Shown piece by piece: positions 34,621 through 43,824 of a stretch of 64,000 nucleotides of DNA (its first letter is position 1; every line of letters begins with the position of its first letter). The position numbers and the translations under genes are program-made. Source of the DNA: Pseudofrankia inefficax (GTDB lineage: Bacteria > Actinomycetota > Actinomycetes > Frankiales > Frankiaceae); NCBI RefSeq assembly GCF_000166135.1, contig NC_014666.1, positions 4,154,001 through 4,218,000 of the forward strand. The letters are read 5' to 3'. The notes below the pieces were generated by a model. It ran no database searches. It was not told the DNA's origin and saw only the letters and a list, made by a program, of their open reading frames with translations.

Positions 34621-35228
34621 GCTTGATGCCCTCTCAGTCGCGCCCTCGCCCGGGCGGTGGCCGCCGACCTGACGCCGTCGGAGGCTCGGCGTCGAACGCG
34701 GCGGGAACAGGCGTTCGCCGACGCCCAGTGGTTCCGCCACCCGTCCTGACCCCTCGCCGCCGTGACGGGCATCCGGACCATACCGCACCAACTTAACGAT
34801 GTTAAATTATGCGCGTCGGGCGTGGAACGAACCCTGATCCTGTGTCGCAGGCTCGACCGCCGTGATCAGAGGAGGCCAGCGGTGCGAGTGTCGGATCAGC
34901 CCCCGTGCCGCTGGGGCGACGGCTGGCACGACCCACCTGCTGGCCGCGGGTGCCCGGTGCCAGGTCCTCGTCGTCCGCTCGCGCCTCGGCGGCCCGCCGT
35001 CGAGGCGCAGGCGGCACCCGAGGCACTCATCGGCCCCGCCCTGACCCCGGCAGGCCGATGACCCAGGACCAACGTCATCGCCGTCTCGGCCCTGACGTTC
35101 CTCACTGCCGACTATCTGACCGTGCACAGACTTCCTGTGGTCTCCGCCAGCCGAACTGGTCCCGTCCACGCCGGCGTTCGGCCAGACACCGCCTTATTCG
35201 ACTCGTTCAAGACAGCAAGGAGTATGAG
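34621..35228. promoter_or_regulatory. divergent promoter region between P450-A and SDR-A
   Basis: About 600 bases without a supported gene. Several short Arg/Pro-rich frames cross it. It holds an inverted repeat at 34791-34807 (listed separately) and a ribosome binding site AAGGAG just before SDR-A. Confidence 0.5.
34791..34807. promoter_or_regulatory. second operator type ACTTAAC-N3-GTTAAGT, copy 1
   Basis: ACTTAACGATGTTAAAT, 7-base arms with one mismatch around GAT, in the P450-A/SDR-A divergent region. It is similar to the site before the VOC gene. Confidence 0.6.
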
Positions 35229-36071
35229 ATGAATGAAGGTACCGGCGCGACCCCTGGCACGGTCGTGATCACCGGAGGAGGTACGGGAATCGGCCAGGCG
35301 GCCGCTCAGAAATTCGCCGTTCTCGGATGGAGAGTCGTCGTGGGCGGCCGGCGGGAGGCCAAGCTGGCGGAGACCGCGGCACTCGTCGAAAAGGAGGGCG
35401 GCTCCTGTCTGACGCACAGGCTTGACGTGACGGATGGCGAGTCCGTTGAGCGGTTCTTCGACGCGGCCGAGGCCACGTTCGGTACAGTGACCGCGGTCGT
35501 GAGTAACGCCGCCAACGCGCGGTACGGCCCCCTCGAGGATTTCTCGCCGGACGAGATACACCGCGAGGTCGCGACAAAGCTCGTCGGCGGGCTGTACGTG
35601 GCCGGCCGGGCGATCCGGGGGCTACGCGCGGCCGGCGTCGGCGGTGACATTCTCTTCATGACGTCGCTCGCCGGCGCGCAACCGTGGCCGCTTCACCTTC
35701 CGTACGCCGCGGCGAGCGCTGGCCTGGAGCATGCCGCCAGGACGTTACGCATGGAGCTGGAAGGAACCGGCATCCGCGTCACCACCTTGCGCTGCGGCGA
35801 GACCATGGGCACGGACTTCAGCACCACCGAGCGTGAGAGTGGCCGTATCCAGTCCGCTAACGAACTGTGGTTCCGGCGAGGCCTGTTGCGCCACACCGGC
35901 CTGATGACGCCGGCAAGAGTGGCGGACGCGATCGTCGCAGCGATCACGCTGCCTGCCGACTACCAGTACGACAACCTGACGGTGATTCCGACCGCTCCGG
36001 TCGGCGACCTGCCTCACAGTCACGAGGAATGGGGCGCTGCGATGATGGAACGCTACCTCCCCTCATCGTGA
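35229..36071 (+). CDS. SDR-family protein with rearranged catalytic residues (copy A)
   Basis: 280-residue SDR with a normal cofactor motif TGGGTGIG (15-22) and Arg41/Arg42 after the second strand, suggesting NADP. The catalytic Ser146 and Tyr159 are in place, but the expected Lys four residues after Tyr is Ser163 (PYAAASAG), and the expected Asn in the fourth helix is Lys117 (ATKLVGG). The same change occurs in its paralogue at 49.8 kb, so it is not an error. AAGGAG precedes the ATG at 35229. It may be an oxidoreductase with a relocated Lys, or a member that has changed chemistry. Confidence 0.82.
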   Translation: MNEGTGATPGTVVITGGGTGIGQAAAQKFAVLGWRVVVGGRREAKLAETAALVEKEGGSCLTHRLDVTDGESVERFFDAAEATFGTVTAVVSNAANARYGPLEDFSPDEIHREVATKLVGGLYVAGRAIRGLRAAGVGGDILFMTSLAGAQPWPLHLPYAAASAGLEHAARTLRMELEGTGIRVTTLRCGETMGTDFSTTERESGRIQSANELWFRRGLLRHTGLMTPARVADAIVAAITLPADYQYDNLTVIPTAPVGDLPHSHEEWGAAMMERYLPSS

Positions 36072-36485
36072 TTCGACCGGGAACCGGCGCCGTCGACCGA
36101 GAGGGGAAACGACCCCTGGCATCGGAGCTTCCGGAAGCGAGGATCGATCCCGTAGGCCGCCAGACGTACCGGATCCGGCCCGGGCGATGCCGTCGTGGGT
36201 TGGCCCGGCCGTGCCGTGGGAGCCTCCGCGGCGTGACCGGGTCGCCGGGTCGGGCCGTGCGCCGCAGGTGACAGGTACATGTCGCGGTGAGCGCGCACAA
36301 GAGGCTCGATACTGTCTTCGTGTGCAGTGTGGCGACGTTCGGTCCCGGAAAGTGCGGGGAGGCCGTCGCGGTGACCTGGCTCCCGCCGATCGCCCCACGG
36401 GTACGTGAAGGACGATCTGTGTGCGACGGGCGCCGACGTCGCGCCACATGACGGCGCAGGGTCCGGAGCCGGAGGACATTGACGT
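36072..36485. other. intergenic region, no supported gene
   Basis: 414 bases between SDR-A and the TetR gene. I see no gene and no copy of either operator family. GGAGGAC just before 36486 is the TetR ribosome binding site. Confidence 0.5.
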
Positions 36486-37109
36486 ATGGGACGCCCGACT
36501 GCGCCGCTGGTCGATCGCGATGACGCGATCTCCAGGGCCCTCGACATCATCGATCGTGATGGACTCAAGGCGCTGAGTCTGCGCAGACTCGGCAGTGATC
36601 TCGGCGTCAGCGCGGCTGCGCTCTACCATCATTTCGCCGACAAGCAGGAAATTCTGCGTGGAGTGGTCGATCTCGTCTTCGCGACCGAGATTGTCACACC
36701 AGTCGAAAGCGAATCGTGGGAGGAGCACGTTCTGCATTCGATCGCCCGCTATCGTGCCGCCCTGGTTGCCCATCCCAATGCGGCACCCTTGATGACGCTC
36801 GGTGGGCCGTCCGCCCCGCCTCTCGACAACGTGCCCCGTGAGTTCATCGTGAGAAAGATGCTGAAGGAGGGAGTGCCAGAACGCTACTGCTACCCGATCA
36901 TCGAGAGTGCCGCGATGCTGGCGTTCGGCTCCGCGATGATGAATCCAAAGCAACTGTCTCCCGCCGAGCGGTTCCAGTTGGACGAGTCGACGAAGGTGGC
37001 CGGTCTGCGGCGGGTCATCGATGGAACGTATGAGACCGCGACCGAGCTTTTCTCTCTTGAACTGAGAGCATTGATCCGAGGCTGGCGGGCGATCCTCGAA
37101 GAGGATTGA
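36486..37109 (+). CDS. TetR-family transcriptional regulator
   Basis: 207 residues. The helix-turn-helix is LVDRDDAISRALDIIDRDGLKALSLRRLGSDLGVSAAALYHHFADKQEIL, and the ligand domain follows to the end. GGAGGAC lies about ten bases upstream. It lies between SDR-A and the VOC gene and is the nearest regulator to the two ACTTAAC-type sites, so it probably represses P450-A, SDR-A and the VOC gene. Base composition is slightly less GC-rich than its neighbours. Confidence 0.85.
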   Translation: MGRPTAPLVDRDDAISRALDIIDRDGLKALSLRRLGSDLGVSAAALYHHFADKQEILRGVVDLVFATEIVTPVESESWEEHVLHSIARYRAALVAHPNAAPLMTLGGPSAPPLDNVPREFIVRKMLKEGVPERYCYPIIESAAMLAFGSAMMNPKQLSPAERFQLDESTKVAGLRRVIDGTYETATELFSLELRALIRGWRAILEED

Positions 37110-37326
37110 CTGAGTTCGCCCGCCGGCGGGCGACCGCAGGTTTCTCGTCGGGTTTATCGGAGGTCCTCGGCAATGCGTAGTGTGTCGCCGGTGTCGACGA
37201 CGAAGGCCGGTCGTGTCTGGTTGAGGAGGCGGCGCTCGATCTTGTCGCGGAACCGGGCTTCCCTGGCTTCCTGTCGGCGGTCGTCGCGGCCACCAGCACG
37301 GCTCCGCCGCCGACCCGCCCGGCCGG

Positions 37327-38289
37327 TCAGGCGTTCAACGCCGTCAGTGAGAACTCGAAGAGTCCCGGGACCGAGCTGTCCCCGGTGTCGACCCTTAACG
37401 TCGCGCCGTGGCGCGGATCGGGGTGGGTCGTGAAAGCCGTCCCACGCCGCCGAAGGTCCTCCGCTTTCGCGGGCACGTCGTTCACGCCGATCCGGATCGC
37501 CCAGGAGCCTGGGCCCCAGCTGTCGAGCGAGTCCTTCACCTCGCCGGCCACGACCGGCTCTAGCAGCTCCAGCTCGGCGCTTCGTGGATGGGCGAACGCG
37601 AAAACCGCCCGCAGGCATCCGGTGGCCGGGTCGCGGTCGGGGCCCAGAACCGGGCGCCAACCGAGACTGCGGTCGAGCGCCGAGAGCGTGTAGCGAAGAT
37701 CCTCGACGATCCAGCTGCGGCTCAGTACCCGGGTCATGGTTCCCGGCGGCAGAGCCGTGTCGGCCGGCGGATCCCAGAAGCTCTGTCGGGGTGCGATCGC
37801 GGCCGTTTCGCAGATCTCCAGGAAGAGGCCGCCGTCGACGTCCGGCTGGTAGGCCCCCGGTTCCTTTTCTGTCCAGCCGAGCCAGAGACGGTCGTGTGGC
37901 GTGGGCGGTACGCCGGGCATCGTGTAGAAGCGGCAGCCGAGCTCGTCGAGACGTCGCGCGACGCGCCGAATATCCGAGGTGGCGACCTCATTCGCGTGAA
38001 CCTTCCACGGCCGGTCGCCCTGGGCCGCGAGTAACTGCGGAAGGAAGGTGATAGTGAGCGCGGGGTCGATGACGGGGTCGACCGGTGCCACGGCCATCGC
38101 CTCGACGCGGGTTGGCGACATCGCCATGGACGGGTGCACCCGGGCGAAAAGCCAGGTGAATCCGTACCCCGGGGCTTTGCCGCTCCAGGAGGCTCGTTGT
38201 TCGGGAAAACCGAGCCGGTCCACGAAGACGCGTTCGGCGACGGCGACGTCGTCGACGAAGACCTCGGCGTTGATCAGAAAGTCGAACAT
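37327..38289 (-). CDS. VOC-superfamily protein (glyoxalase/dioxygenase fold)
   Basis: 320 residues with two vicinal-oxygen-chelate modules, about 1-165 and 185-320, typical in length of extradiol dioxygenase or related proteins. The first begins FLINAEVFVDDVAVAERVFVDRLGF and the second SRSWIVEDLRYTLSALDRSLGW. Candidate metal ligands (His in DPRHGATLR, Glu in ELELLEP and LFEFSL) are present, but I cannot define a full 2-His-1-Glu site with confidence. GAGGTT lies upstream of the ATG. It may be a ring-cleavage enzyme, an isomerase or a binding protein. Confidence 0.72.
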   Translation of the reverse strand: MFDFLINAEVFVDDVAVAERVFVDRLGFPEQRASWSGKAPGYGFTWLFARVHPSMAMSPTRVEAMAVAPVDPVIDPALTITFLPQLLAAQGDRPWKVHANEVATSDIRRVARRLDELGCRFYTMPGVPPTPHDRLWLGWTEKEPGAYQPDVDGGLFLEICETAAIAPRQSFWDPPADTALPPGTMTRVLSRSWIVEDLRYTLSALDRSLGWRPVLGPDRDPATGCLRAVFAFAHPRSAELELLEPVVAGEVKDSLDSWGPGSWAIRIGVNDVPAKAEDLRRRGTAFTTHPDPRHGATLRVDTGDSSVPGLFEFSLTALNA

Positions 38290-38334
38290 CTGAAACCTCG
38301 CGCATCCGGCATGGGCGGCGGGAGCCTGCCGAGT

Positions 38335-38351
38335 ACTTAACGGTGTTCAGT
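38335..38351. promoter_or_regulatory. second operator type ACTTAAC-N3-GTTAAGT, copy 2
   Basis: ACTTAACGGTGTTCAGT, one mismatch between 7-base arms, 46 bases upstream of the VOC gene start. It matches the 34791-34807 site at 14 of 17 positions. Confidence 0.6.
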
Positions 38352-38449
38352 AAACCTATCATCCGGCGTGTCGACGCGGCCGTCGTCGTGCCCTCGGCGA
38401 CGACAGGGAGGCCGTGGGCGTCGGGTCTGGGACGCCCGCGGCCCGCCGG

Positions 38450-38842
38450 TCAGCAGTTGCGCAGGGTCGGGGACTGGTTGAGCAACTGCCCGCGGGGTGA
38501 GGTGAAGGCCTGGTAGCGGTCGCCGCCGACGGCTGCGAGCCGGAACGCGGCGACGCGGTGGCAGTTCTGGAAAGCGAGCTTCACGCCGAAGTGCCGCTCC
38601 AGGCCGGCGCGGATCGCGTCGCTGGCCAGTGCCCGCAGCAGCTGGCCCCGCTCCGCCTCGCTCGGCGGCGTGACGGCGTGGTCGGCGAACTCCCCGTCAC
38701 TCGTGCGCAGGTCGGTGGCGACCTGGCTGACGACGCTCCAGGCGTAGGGCAGGGACTGCCGTACGCAGTCGACGAACTCGGCGTCGGCGACGGGCCCGGA
38801 CTCGGCCTTCTCCAGCAGTGCGGTGGGGACGTCGAGGGACAT
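38450..38842 (-). CDS. SCO5389-family protein
   Basis: 130-residue actinobacterial protein of unknown function, recognised by MSLDVPTALLEKAE, FVDCVRQSLPYAWS and LLNQSP-T-RNC near the C-terminus. It is cytoplasmic, with no signal peptide or membrane segment. The start at 38842 has AGGAGG upstream. It is divergent from the SpoIIE-type phosphatase. The family is widespread in actinobacteria and conserved in length; I know of no assigned activity. Confidence 0.8.
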   Translation of the reverse strand: MSLDVPTALLEKAESGPVADAEFVDCVRQSLPYAWSVVSQVATDLRTSDGEFADHAVTPPSEAERGQLLRALASDAIRAGLERHFGVKLAFQNCHRVAAFRLAAVGGDRYQAFTSPRGQLLNQSPTLRNC

Positions 38843-39180
38843 GGCATTCCTCCTGAGGACGCGGAAGATCACTGTCGGGTGGGCGTGGACGGCCGTGGTC
38901 CTGCCGCGGCCGGCCCTCCTCGCAAGCGCTCTTCACGATGGGCACTCCGGGTCACGGCTTCGTCGCCGAGACGCCTTATCCGATATCGTAACGACAACCA
39001 TTTTCAATAACACGGCGAATCGCCGAACGTCCGCCGATCGCCCCGCTCGACCCGCCGAGCGCTTCAGGGGTGGGTGGCGTGTCTGCGGGGGCCACGCGGG
39101 GGGTAGCCCTCGGTGGAAGGCCCGCCTCGCTGCGCGTTCGGCCCGTCCGCTCGGGGGGCCGCCTCGTGGGGGGAGACGGT
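38843..39180. promoter_or_regulatory. divergent promoter region with a Zur-like box
   Basis: 338 bases between the SCO5389-family gene and the phosphatase. An A/T-rich patch at 38981-39010 contains ACGACAACCATTTTCAA (38991-39007); its reverse complement resembles the zinc-regulator Zur box (TGAAAATGATTTTCA) at 11 of 15 positions. Nothing else is recognisable. Confidence 0.4.
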
Positions 39181-40314
39181 GTGAGCAGTCAGTCCACAGG
39201 CTCCGCGCCCCCACGCGACCCGGCCGCGGGACGGTGGCCGGGGGTCAGGCGGTGGGCTGCGCGGCTCACGCCCCTGGCCGTGCTCGCGGTGGTCATCGCT
39301 GTCGACCTGACCGCGCGGCGTAACTGGACCCTTCTTGAGCTGCTGGTCCTCTGCCCCCTGGTGGCGGCGACCCTCGTCCGGCCGTGGCTCACCGCCGTGT
39401 ACGCGGCCCTGGCGGTCATCAGCGCGGTCCTGCTGGGCCTCGACGAAGATCTCTACAGTCCGGAGAACCGGGGACTGCTGGCCCAGTTCCTGCGCGTCGG
39501 CGGGGTCGCGCTCGGCGGCGTCATCGCGGTCCTCGTCAGCGGCTACCACGCCCGCCGTGAGCGAAAACTTCGAACCGTGACCCACGTGGCGCAGGTGGCG
39601 CAGCGCGCCATCCTCGCGCCGCTCGCCCCGGTCATCGACGGCGTACGACTCGCCGGGCACTACGAGAGCGCCGCGCGGGAGGCGACCGTCGGCGGTGACC
39701 TCTACGAGGCCACCGAAAGCCCCTGGGGCCTGCGCCTGATCATCGGCGACGTGCGCGGCAAGGGACTCGACGCGGTCCATCTCGCGAGCCGCGTGCTCGG
39801 CGGCTTCCGGATGGCCGCCGCCCGCGCCGAGCACCTCAGCGACGTCGTCGCCGACCTCGATACCGAGGTCGCGAAGGCCAGCGGCCTCGACGACTTCGTC
39901 ACCGCGGCCGTCCTACAGATCAAGGGCCGCCGCCTCACGTTGGCGAACGCCGGGCATCCGGACCCGATCCTGTTGGAGGACGACGCCGCGCGCCCGCTCG
40001 CACCGGCAGGACGACAGCCACCCCTCGGCCTCGGCGCCGACGGCACCAACACGATCGCCGTGTCGGCCCGGCCCGGCAGCCGCCTCCTCCTCTACACCGA
40101 CGGCCTCGCCGAGGCACGCCAGCCGGGTACCGGCGAGTTCATCCCCCTCCTGTCCTGCGTGCGGGGCGCGTTCACCCACCGCACGCTGGACGCCGGCCTC
40201 GACGAGCTCGTACGCCAGCTCCGCGACTGGACCGAGAACACCCTCAGCGACGACGTGGCGCTCATCGCCGTCGAGATCCCCGGACCAGGCCCACCCGCCG
40301 ACCCGCCCGCGTGA
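39181..40314 (+). CDS. membrane-bound SpoIIE/PP2C-type serine phosphatase
   Basis: 377 residues. Four hydrophobic segments (LTPLAVLAVVIAVDL, LLELLVLCPLVAATLV, WLTAVYAALAVISAVLLG, VGGVALGGVIAVLVSGY) take up residues about 25-125. The cytoplasmic SpoIIE domain (about 165-365) has the metal-binding Asp residues in VGGDLYEA and VIGDVRGKGLDAV-like IIGDVRGKG, and DDVALIAVE at the end. It would dephosphorylate a Ser/Thr protein, often an anti-sigma factor antagonist. The GTG start at 39181 has GGGGGAGA upstream. No partner kinase or antagonist is adjacent; the Ser/Thr kinase at 44.2 kb is a different type. Confidence 0.88.
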   Translation: MSSQSTGSAPPRDPAAGRWPGVRRWAARLTPLAVLAVVIAVDLTARRNWTLLELLVLCPLVAATLVRPWLTAVYAALAVISAVLLGLDEDLYSPENRGLLAQFLRVGGVALGGVIAVLVSGYHARRERKLRTVTHVAQVAQRAILAPLAPVIDGVRLAGHYESAAREATVGGDLYEATESPWGLRLIIGDVRGKGLDAVHLASRVLGGFRMAAARAEHLSDVVADLDTEVAKASGLDDFVTAAVLQIKGRRLTLANAGHPDPILLEDDAARPLAPAGRQPPLGLGADGTNTIAVSARPGSRLLLYTDGLAEARQPGTGEFIPLLSCVRGAFTHRTLDAGLDELVRQLRDWTENTLSDDVALIAVEIPGPGPPADPPA

Positions 40315-40382
40315 CGGATGAGGCCGGTGCTCTCGCGCGATCATGGTGATGGGATGGCGCTCGGCGGTGCCCTCGGTTCGCG

Positions 40383-41897
40383 TTATCCGGGTGGGAAGAC
40401 GTTGGGTCCGAGTGCGAACCAGTCGGTCCACTGGCCTGGCCGGTTGGGGTCGGGGAAGAATTTCGTCCAGACCTGGCTGCCGTGGTTTCCTGAACCGTCG
40501 TCGGCGTTGGGCAGTCCCATGACGTAGAGGCTTGTCTCGCCGGGGCCTGTGCTCAAGGCGGTGACGGTGGAGCCGGGTGGGAAGACGTTGGGTCCGAGTG
40601 CGAACCAGTCGGTCCACTGGCCTGGCCGGTTGGGGTCGGGGAAGTATCTGGTCCAGACCTGGCTGCCGTGGTTTCCTGAACCGTCGTCGGCGTTGGGCAG
40701 TCCCATGACGTAGAGGCTTGTCTCGCCGGGGCCTGTGCTCAGCGCGGTCACGGTGGAGCCGGGTGGGAACACGTTGGGTCCGAGCGCGAGCCAGTCGGTC
40801 CACTGGCCTGGCCGGTTGGGGTCGGGGAAGAATTTCGTCCAGACCTGGCTGCCGTGGTTTCCTGAACCGTCGTCGGCGTTGGGCAGTCCCATGACGTAGA
40901 GGCTTGTCTCGCCGGGGCCTGTGCTCAAGGCGGTGACGGTCGAGCCGGGTGGGAACACGTTGGGTCCGAGCGCGAGCCAGTCGGTCCACTGGCCTGGCCG
41001 GTTGGAGTCAGGGAAGAACTTGGTCCAGACCTGGCTGCCGTGGTTTCCCGCGCCGTCGTCGGCGTTGGGCAGTCCCGTCACGTAGAGGCTTGTCTCGCCG
41101 GGGCCCGTGCTCAGCGCGGTCGCCGTCGAGCGCAGCGCCCGCAGGGGAAAGGGGTTGTCGAGGTTCCCGCCGGTGATGGTCGAGGTGCCGGGGAAGTAGG
41201 TGTCGACCAGGCTCTTGAAGGCCGGGAAAGGATCGGCCGTGTCGCCGGTGAGCTTCCGGTAGACGCCCCCGAGGGTCGGAGCCCCCGCCGCGACGATGGC
41301 CTCGACCGTGAAGCCGAGCTGGGAGAAGAGGTAGTAGAGGAAAAGCAGGCTGCAGCCGGTCGCCTCGTCGGGCCCGTCGTCCGACCCGTTGATGTTGTTC
41401 ACGAAGTCGGCGCGGGAACCGGCCAGCCACGCGTTGCTGTTGCCGTAGCCGGCCGGCGTGTCCCCGAGACCATTGGTCGCCAGGAACTGGGCGGCGAGGA
41501 ACCGTGAGAGGCCCTCGCCCTCGCTCCCTTCGGTGCCTGACCCGAACCAGCCCCGCTGTTGGGCTCGCATGAACTGCTCGACCATCTCCGATACCAGAAG
41601 GTATCGGATCAGCGTGGAGTCACCTCCGCCCGGTTTTATCGTGATAGTCAGATCCTTGCCGGAGAGGCTCCAGCCCGCGCCGCCGTCGTTCTGGGTGACG
41701 TTGACCGGTATCGGTGTGATGACGTCGAGCTCGATGCCGCGGAACCACTTGCTCAGCTGGTCGAAGTCCCGTTCGCAGGCGTCCACGACCTCCTTCGTCC
41801 GTGCCGGTTCGAGCCCGCCCTGCAGCGAATCGTCGTACTGAAACCGATAGTGGAGGGTCTGGCCGCTGTTCGGCAGATCCTTCGAGGTCAGTGTCAT
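40383..41897 (-). CDS. protein with four tandem 62-residue repeats
   Basis: 504 residues with no signal peptide. Residues 1-255 form a unique N-terminal domain I cannot assign. It has a helical segment LLVSEMVEQFMRAQQRGW and EGLSRFLAAQF, which recalls a metallopeptidase-like helix pair without an HExxH. Residues 257-504 are four near-identical units (STVTALSTGPGETSLYVMGL...WTDWLALGPNVFPPG) of 62 residues, each with three Trp and a Tyr/Phe core, resembling beta-propeller blade or lectin-like sequence. The protein stops right at the end of the fourth unit. AGGAAG precedes the ATG. The function is unknown. Confidence 0.82.
   Translation of the reverse strand: MTLTSKDLPNSGQTLHYRFQYDDSLQGGLEPARTKEVVDACERDFDQLSKWFRGIELDVITPIPVNVTQNDGGAGWSLSGKDLTITIKPGGGDSTLIRYLLVSEMVEQFMRAQQRGWFGSGTEGSEGEGLSRFLAAQFLATNGLGDTPAGYGNSNAWLAGSRADFVNNINGSDDGPDEATGCSLLFLYYLFSQLGFTVEAIVAAGAPTLGGVYRKLTGDTADPFPAFKSLVDTYFPGTSTITGGNLDNPFPLRALRSTATALSTGPGETSLYVTGLPNADDGAGNHGSQVWTKFFPDSNRPGQWTDWLALGPNVFPPGSTVTALSTGPGETSLYVMGLPNADDGSGNHGSQVWTKFFPDPNRPGQWTDWLALGPNVFPPGSTVTALSTGPGETSLYVMGLPNADDGSGNHGSQVWTRYFPDPNRPGQWTDWFALGPNVFPPGSTVTALSTGPGETSLYVMGLPNADDGSGNHGSQVWTKFFPDPNRPGQWTDWFALGPNVFPPG
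40386..41129 (-). repeat. four tandem 186-bp repeats within a gene
   Basis: Exactly four in-frame 186-base units (744 bases). The first three from the left differ by only a few bases from each other, while the fourth (coding the first unit of the protein) is more diverged. The pattern indicates recent copy-number change. Confidence 0.92.
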
Positions 41898-42147
41898 TTC
41901 TTCCTGCTCTTTCGAAGACAGAAACGACCCACCCTGCGGGGCAGGTCGACGCTCGGCGTCACGGGAACGGACACATTGGTTGGGGTTTCCAAGGCCACAT
42001 TGCCGGCCCGGTAGACACCTATCACGCCGGTCTGCCAGACGGGCGCGTCACCGCCGAATGCGGGCCGGAGTCGTTTTTCTGACAGGCAAGAAGAAATCCG
42101 AGAGCAGCGTTCGTCATCAGGCGTTGGGCGTCCGCGCCTGACGACGG

Positions 42148-43824
42148 TCAGGCGCTGGTGACCGGGAGGACGAGGCGGGAGCCGCAGAGCTGGACGACGC
42201 GCGCCGAGGGTCGAAGGGCGATGCTCGTGGCCGGATCGGCGTCGGTGCCGAGGTTGCGTTCCCAGTGTGGGAAGGAGCCGCCGGCGACGAGAAGCCGAAT
42301 GCGGCTGCCGGCGGCGAACCGATGGTCCATGGGGTCGAGCGTCACGCGCACCGTTCCGGTCGTCTCATCGGGGGAGAGCCGGACGAATCCGTCGCTGACG
42401 TTGCGCGAGCGGCCCTTGCGGTCGACCTCGCTCACCCGGACGAACAGATCCGCGTGCGGGTTGTCGCAGGAGTGCGCCAGCTCGACAACCGGGAGGCCCG
42501 CCACCGCCAGCGGCTCGGTCAGGGCGGGACCGGTGAAGGTGAGCACGTCGGCGCGCCGGGCGAGCGCGGTGTCGTCCTGGTAGCCGGCGGAGCGGGGCGA
42601 GCTTCCCCGGCCGCCGCGGGTCGGCGTCGGGTCGGCTGGGTCGTAGGTGAACGACGCCGTGGCGCCGTCGTCGGCGGCGTGGCTGCCGAGGCTCCCGTCG
42701 GGATGGGGGTACAGCACGTGGTCCCGCGCGGGTGGCGGCCAGGCGGGCAGGTCGCGCCACTGCCCGCTCCCGGTGGTGACGACGTGCACCGGCTGGGGCC
42801 GGCGGCGCTGGGCGTCCTGGGCGAGGTGCTCCGCCAGCCAGTCCAGGGACTCGGGCGCCACGATCCGGGAGCCGCGGGTCGCTATCCCGAGGTGCGTCCA
42901 CGGCCCGACGGTGAGCGCCACGTCGAGGCCCCGGCCACGCAGGTGCTCGTACTGCTCGATGGTCTGCTGGAGGAACATGTCCTGCCAGCCGGTCTGCAGC
43001 AGCACGGGCACCTGGACGCGGTCGAGGGCGGCGGACAGCCGCATCGGGGCCCAGAAGGGGTCGTCCAGGTCGCGGCGGGTCGTCCAGTCCTGGAACCATG
43101 CCGCGCGTCCGTCGCAGATCTCGTCCGAGCAGGTCGCCACCGGGAGCCGAGCCACCGCCTCGGTCGCCCGCCGGTCCGCCGTCGCCCGCCGTCGTAGCGA
43201 GGTGAGCAGGCCCGTCTCCTCCTGGTGCGCGATGCTGTCGCTCCAGCTCAGGAAGTCGAACAGGGTGAAGGCGCCGCCCAGGTACGCCACCCGGCCGAAG
43301 TCGTGCGGTGCCACCTGGATCAGGGCGGCCGCGAGCTCCGGGGGCGGGTCCGTGAGCAGCGCCCACTGGGTGAAGCCCAGATAGGAGCCGCCCGCGGTCG
43401 CGAACCGGCCGCCGAACCAGGGCTGGTCCCGCAGCCAGGCGACGGTGTCGGCCGCGTCGTCGATCTCGGTGACCATCGGGTCGAACGTGCCGCCGGACCC
43501 GAACGTGCCCCGGCAGCGGACCAGCAGCACGTCGAAGCCGCGCGACGCGTAGAGCCCACCGGTCAGGGCGGTCACCACGGTGTCGAAGCCGTACGGGCCA
43601 CGGACGAGGACGGTGCCGCGGCTCGCGCCGACGGGCGCCAGATGGTCGGCCAGCAGGACGACGCCGTCCCGCATCGGGATTCGCAGGTCGCTGATGACGC
43701 GGTAGTCGGTCGTGACCGCGTGTGGCCCCTTTAGCCGGCCGTGGGTCAGGCTGTCGAGGAGGCGCTGGCGCCGGGAGCGGCGCCGGGGCCGCGCGGTCGC
43801 CGCCGCGGGCGAGGTCTTCGGCAT
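42148..43824 (-). CDS. CocE/NonD-family hydrolase
   Basis: 558-residue alpha/beta-hydrolase with a C-terminal X-Pro-peptidase-like jelly-roll domain. The nucleophile elbow is AGGSYLGFTQW, the acid Asp lies in TGWQDMFLQQ and the His in GPWTHLG. The N-terminal 35 residues are Arg-rich and non-signal, so unlike the hydrolase at 1.8 kb this one appears cytoplasmic. The start at 43824 has GAGGAG upstream. It shares the family of cocaine esterase and alpha-amino acid ester hydrolases; the substrate here is unknown. Confidence 0.85.
   Translation of the reverse strand: MPKTSPAAATARPRRRSRRQRLLDSLTHGRLKGPHAVTTDYRVISDLRIPMRDGVVLLADHLAPVGASRGTVLVRGPYGFDTVVTALTGGLYASRGFDVLLVRCRGTFGSGGTFDPMVTEIDDAADTVAWLRDQPWFGGRFATAGGSYLGFTQWALLTDPPPELAAALIQVAPHDFGRVAYLGGAFTLFDFLSWSDSIAHQEETGLLTSLRRRATADRRATEAVARLPVATCSDEICDGRAAWFQDWTTRRDLDDPFWAPMRLSAALDRVQVPVLLQTGWQDMFLQQTIEQYEHLRGRGLDVALTVGPWTHLGIATRGSRIVAPESLDWLAEHLAQDAQRRRPQPVHVVTTGSGQWRDLPAWPPPARDHVLYPHPDGSLGSHAADDGATASFTYDPADPTPTRGGRGSSPRSAGYQDDTALARRADVLTFTGPALTEPLAVAGLPVVELAHSCDNPHADLFVRVSEVDRKGRSRNVSDGFVRLSPDETTGTVRVTLDPMDHRFAAGSRIRLLVAGGSFPHWERNLGTDADPATSIALRPSARVVQLCGSRLVLPVTSA

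Noticed and set aside
37110-37326. Possible small gene in the gap after the TetR gene at 36.5 kb
   Set aside because: The frames there overlap the end of the VOC gene or lack a start with a ribosome binding site.
40386-41129. The 186-bp repeats as a CRISPR array
   Set aside because: The units are long, contiguous, in frame and without spacers, so they are protein-coding repeats.
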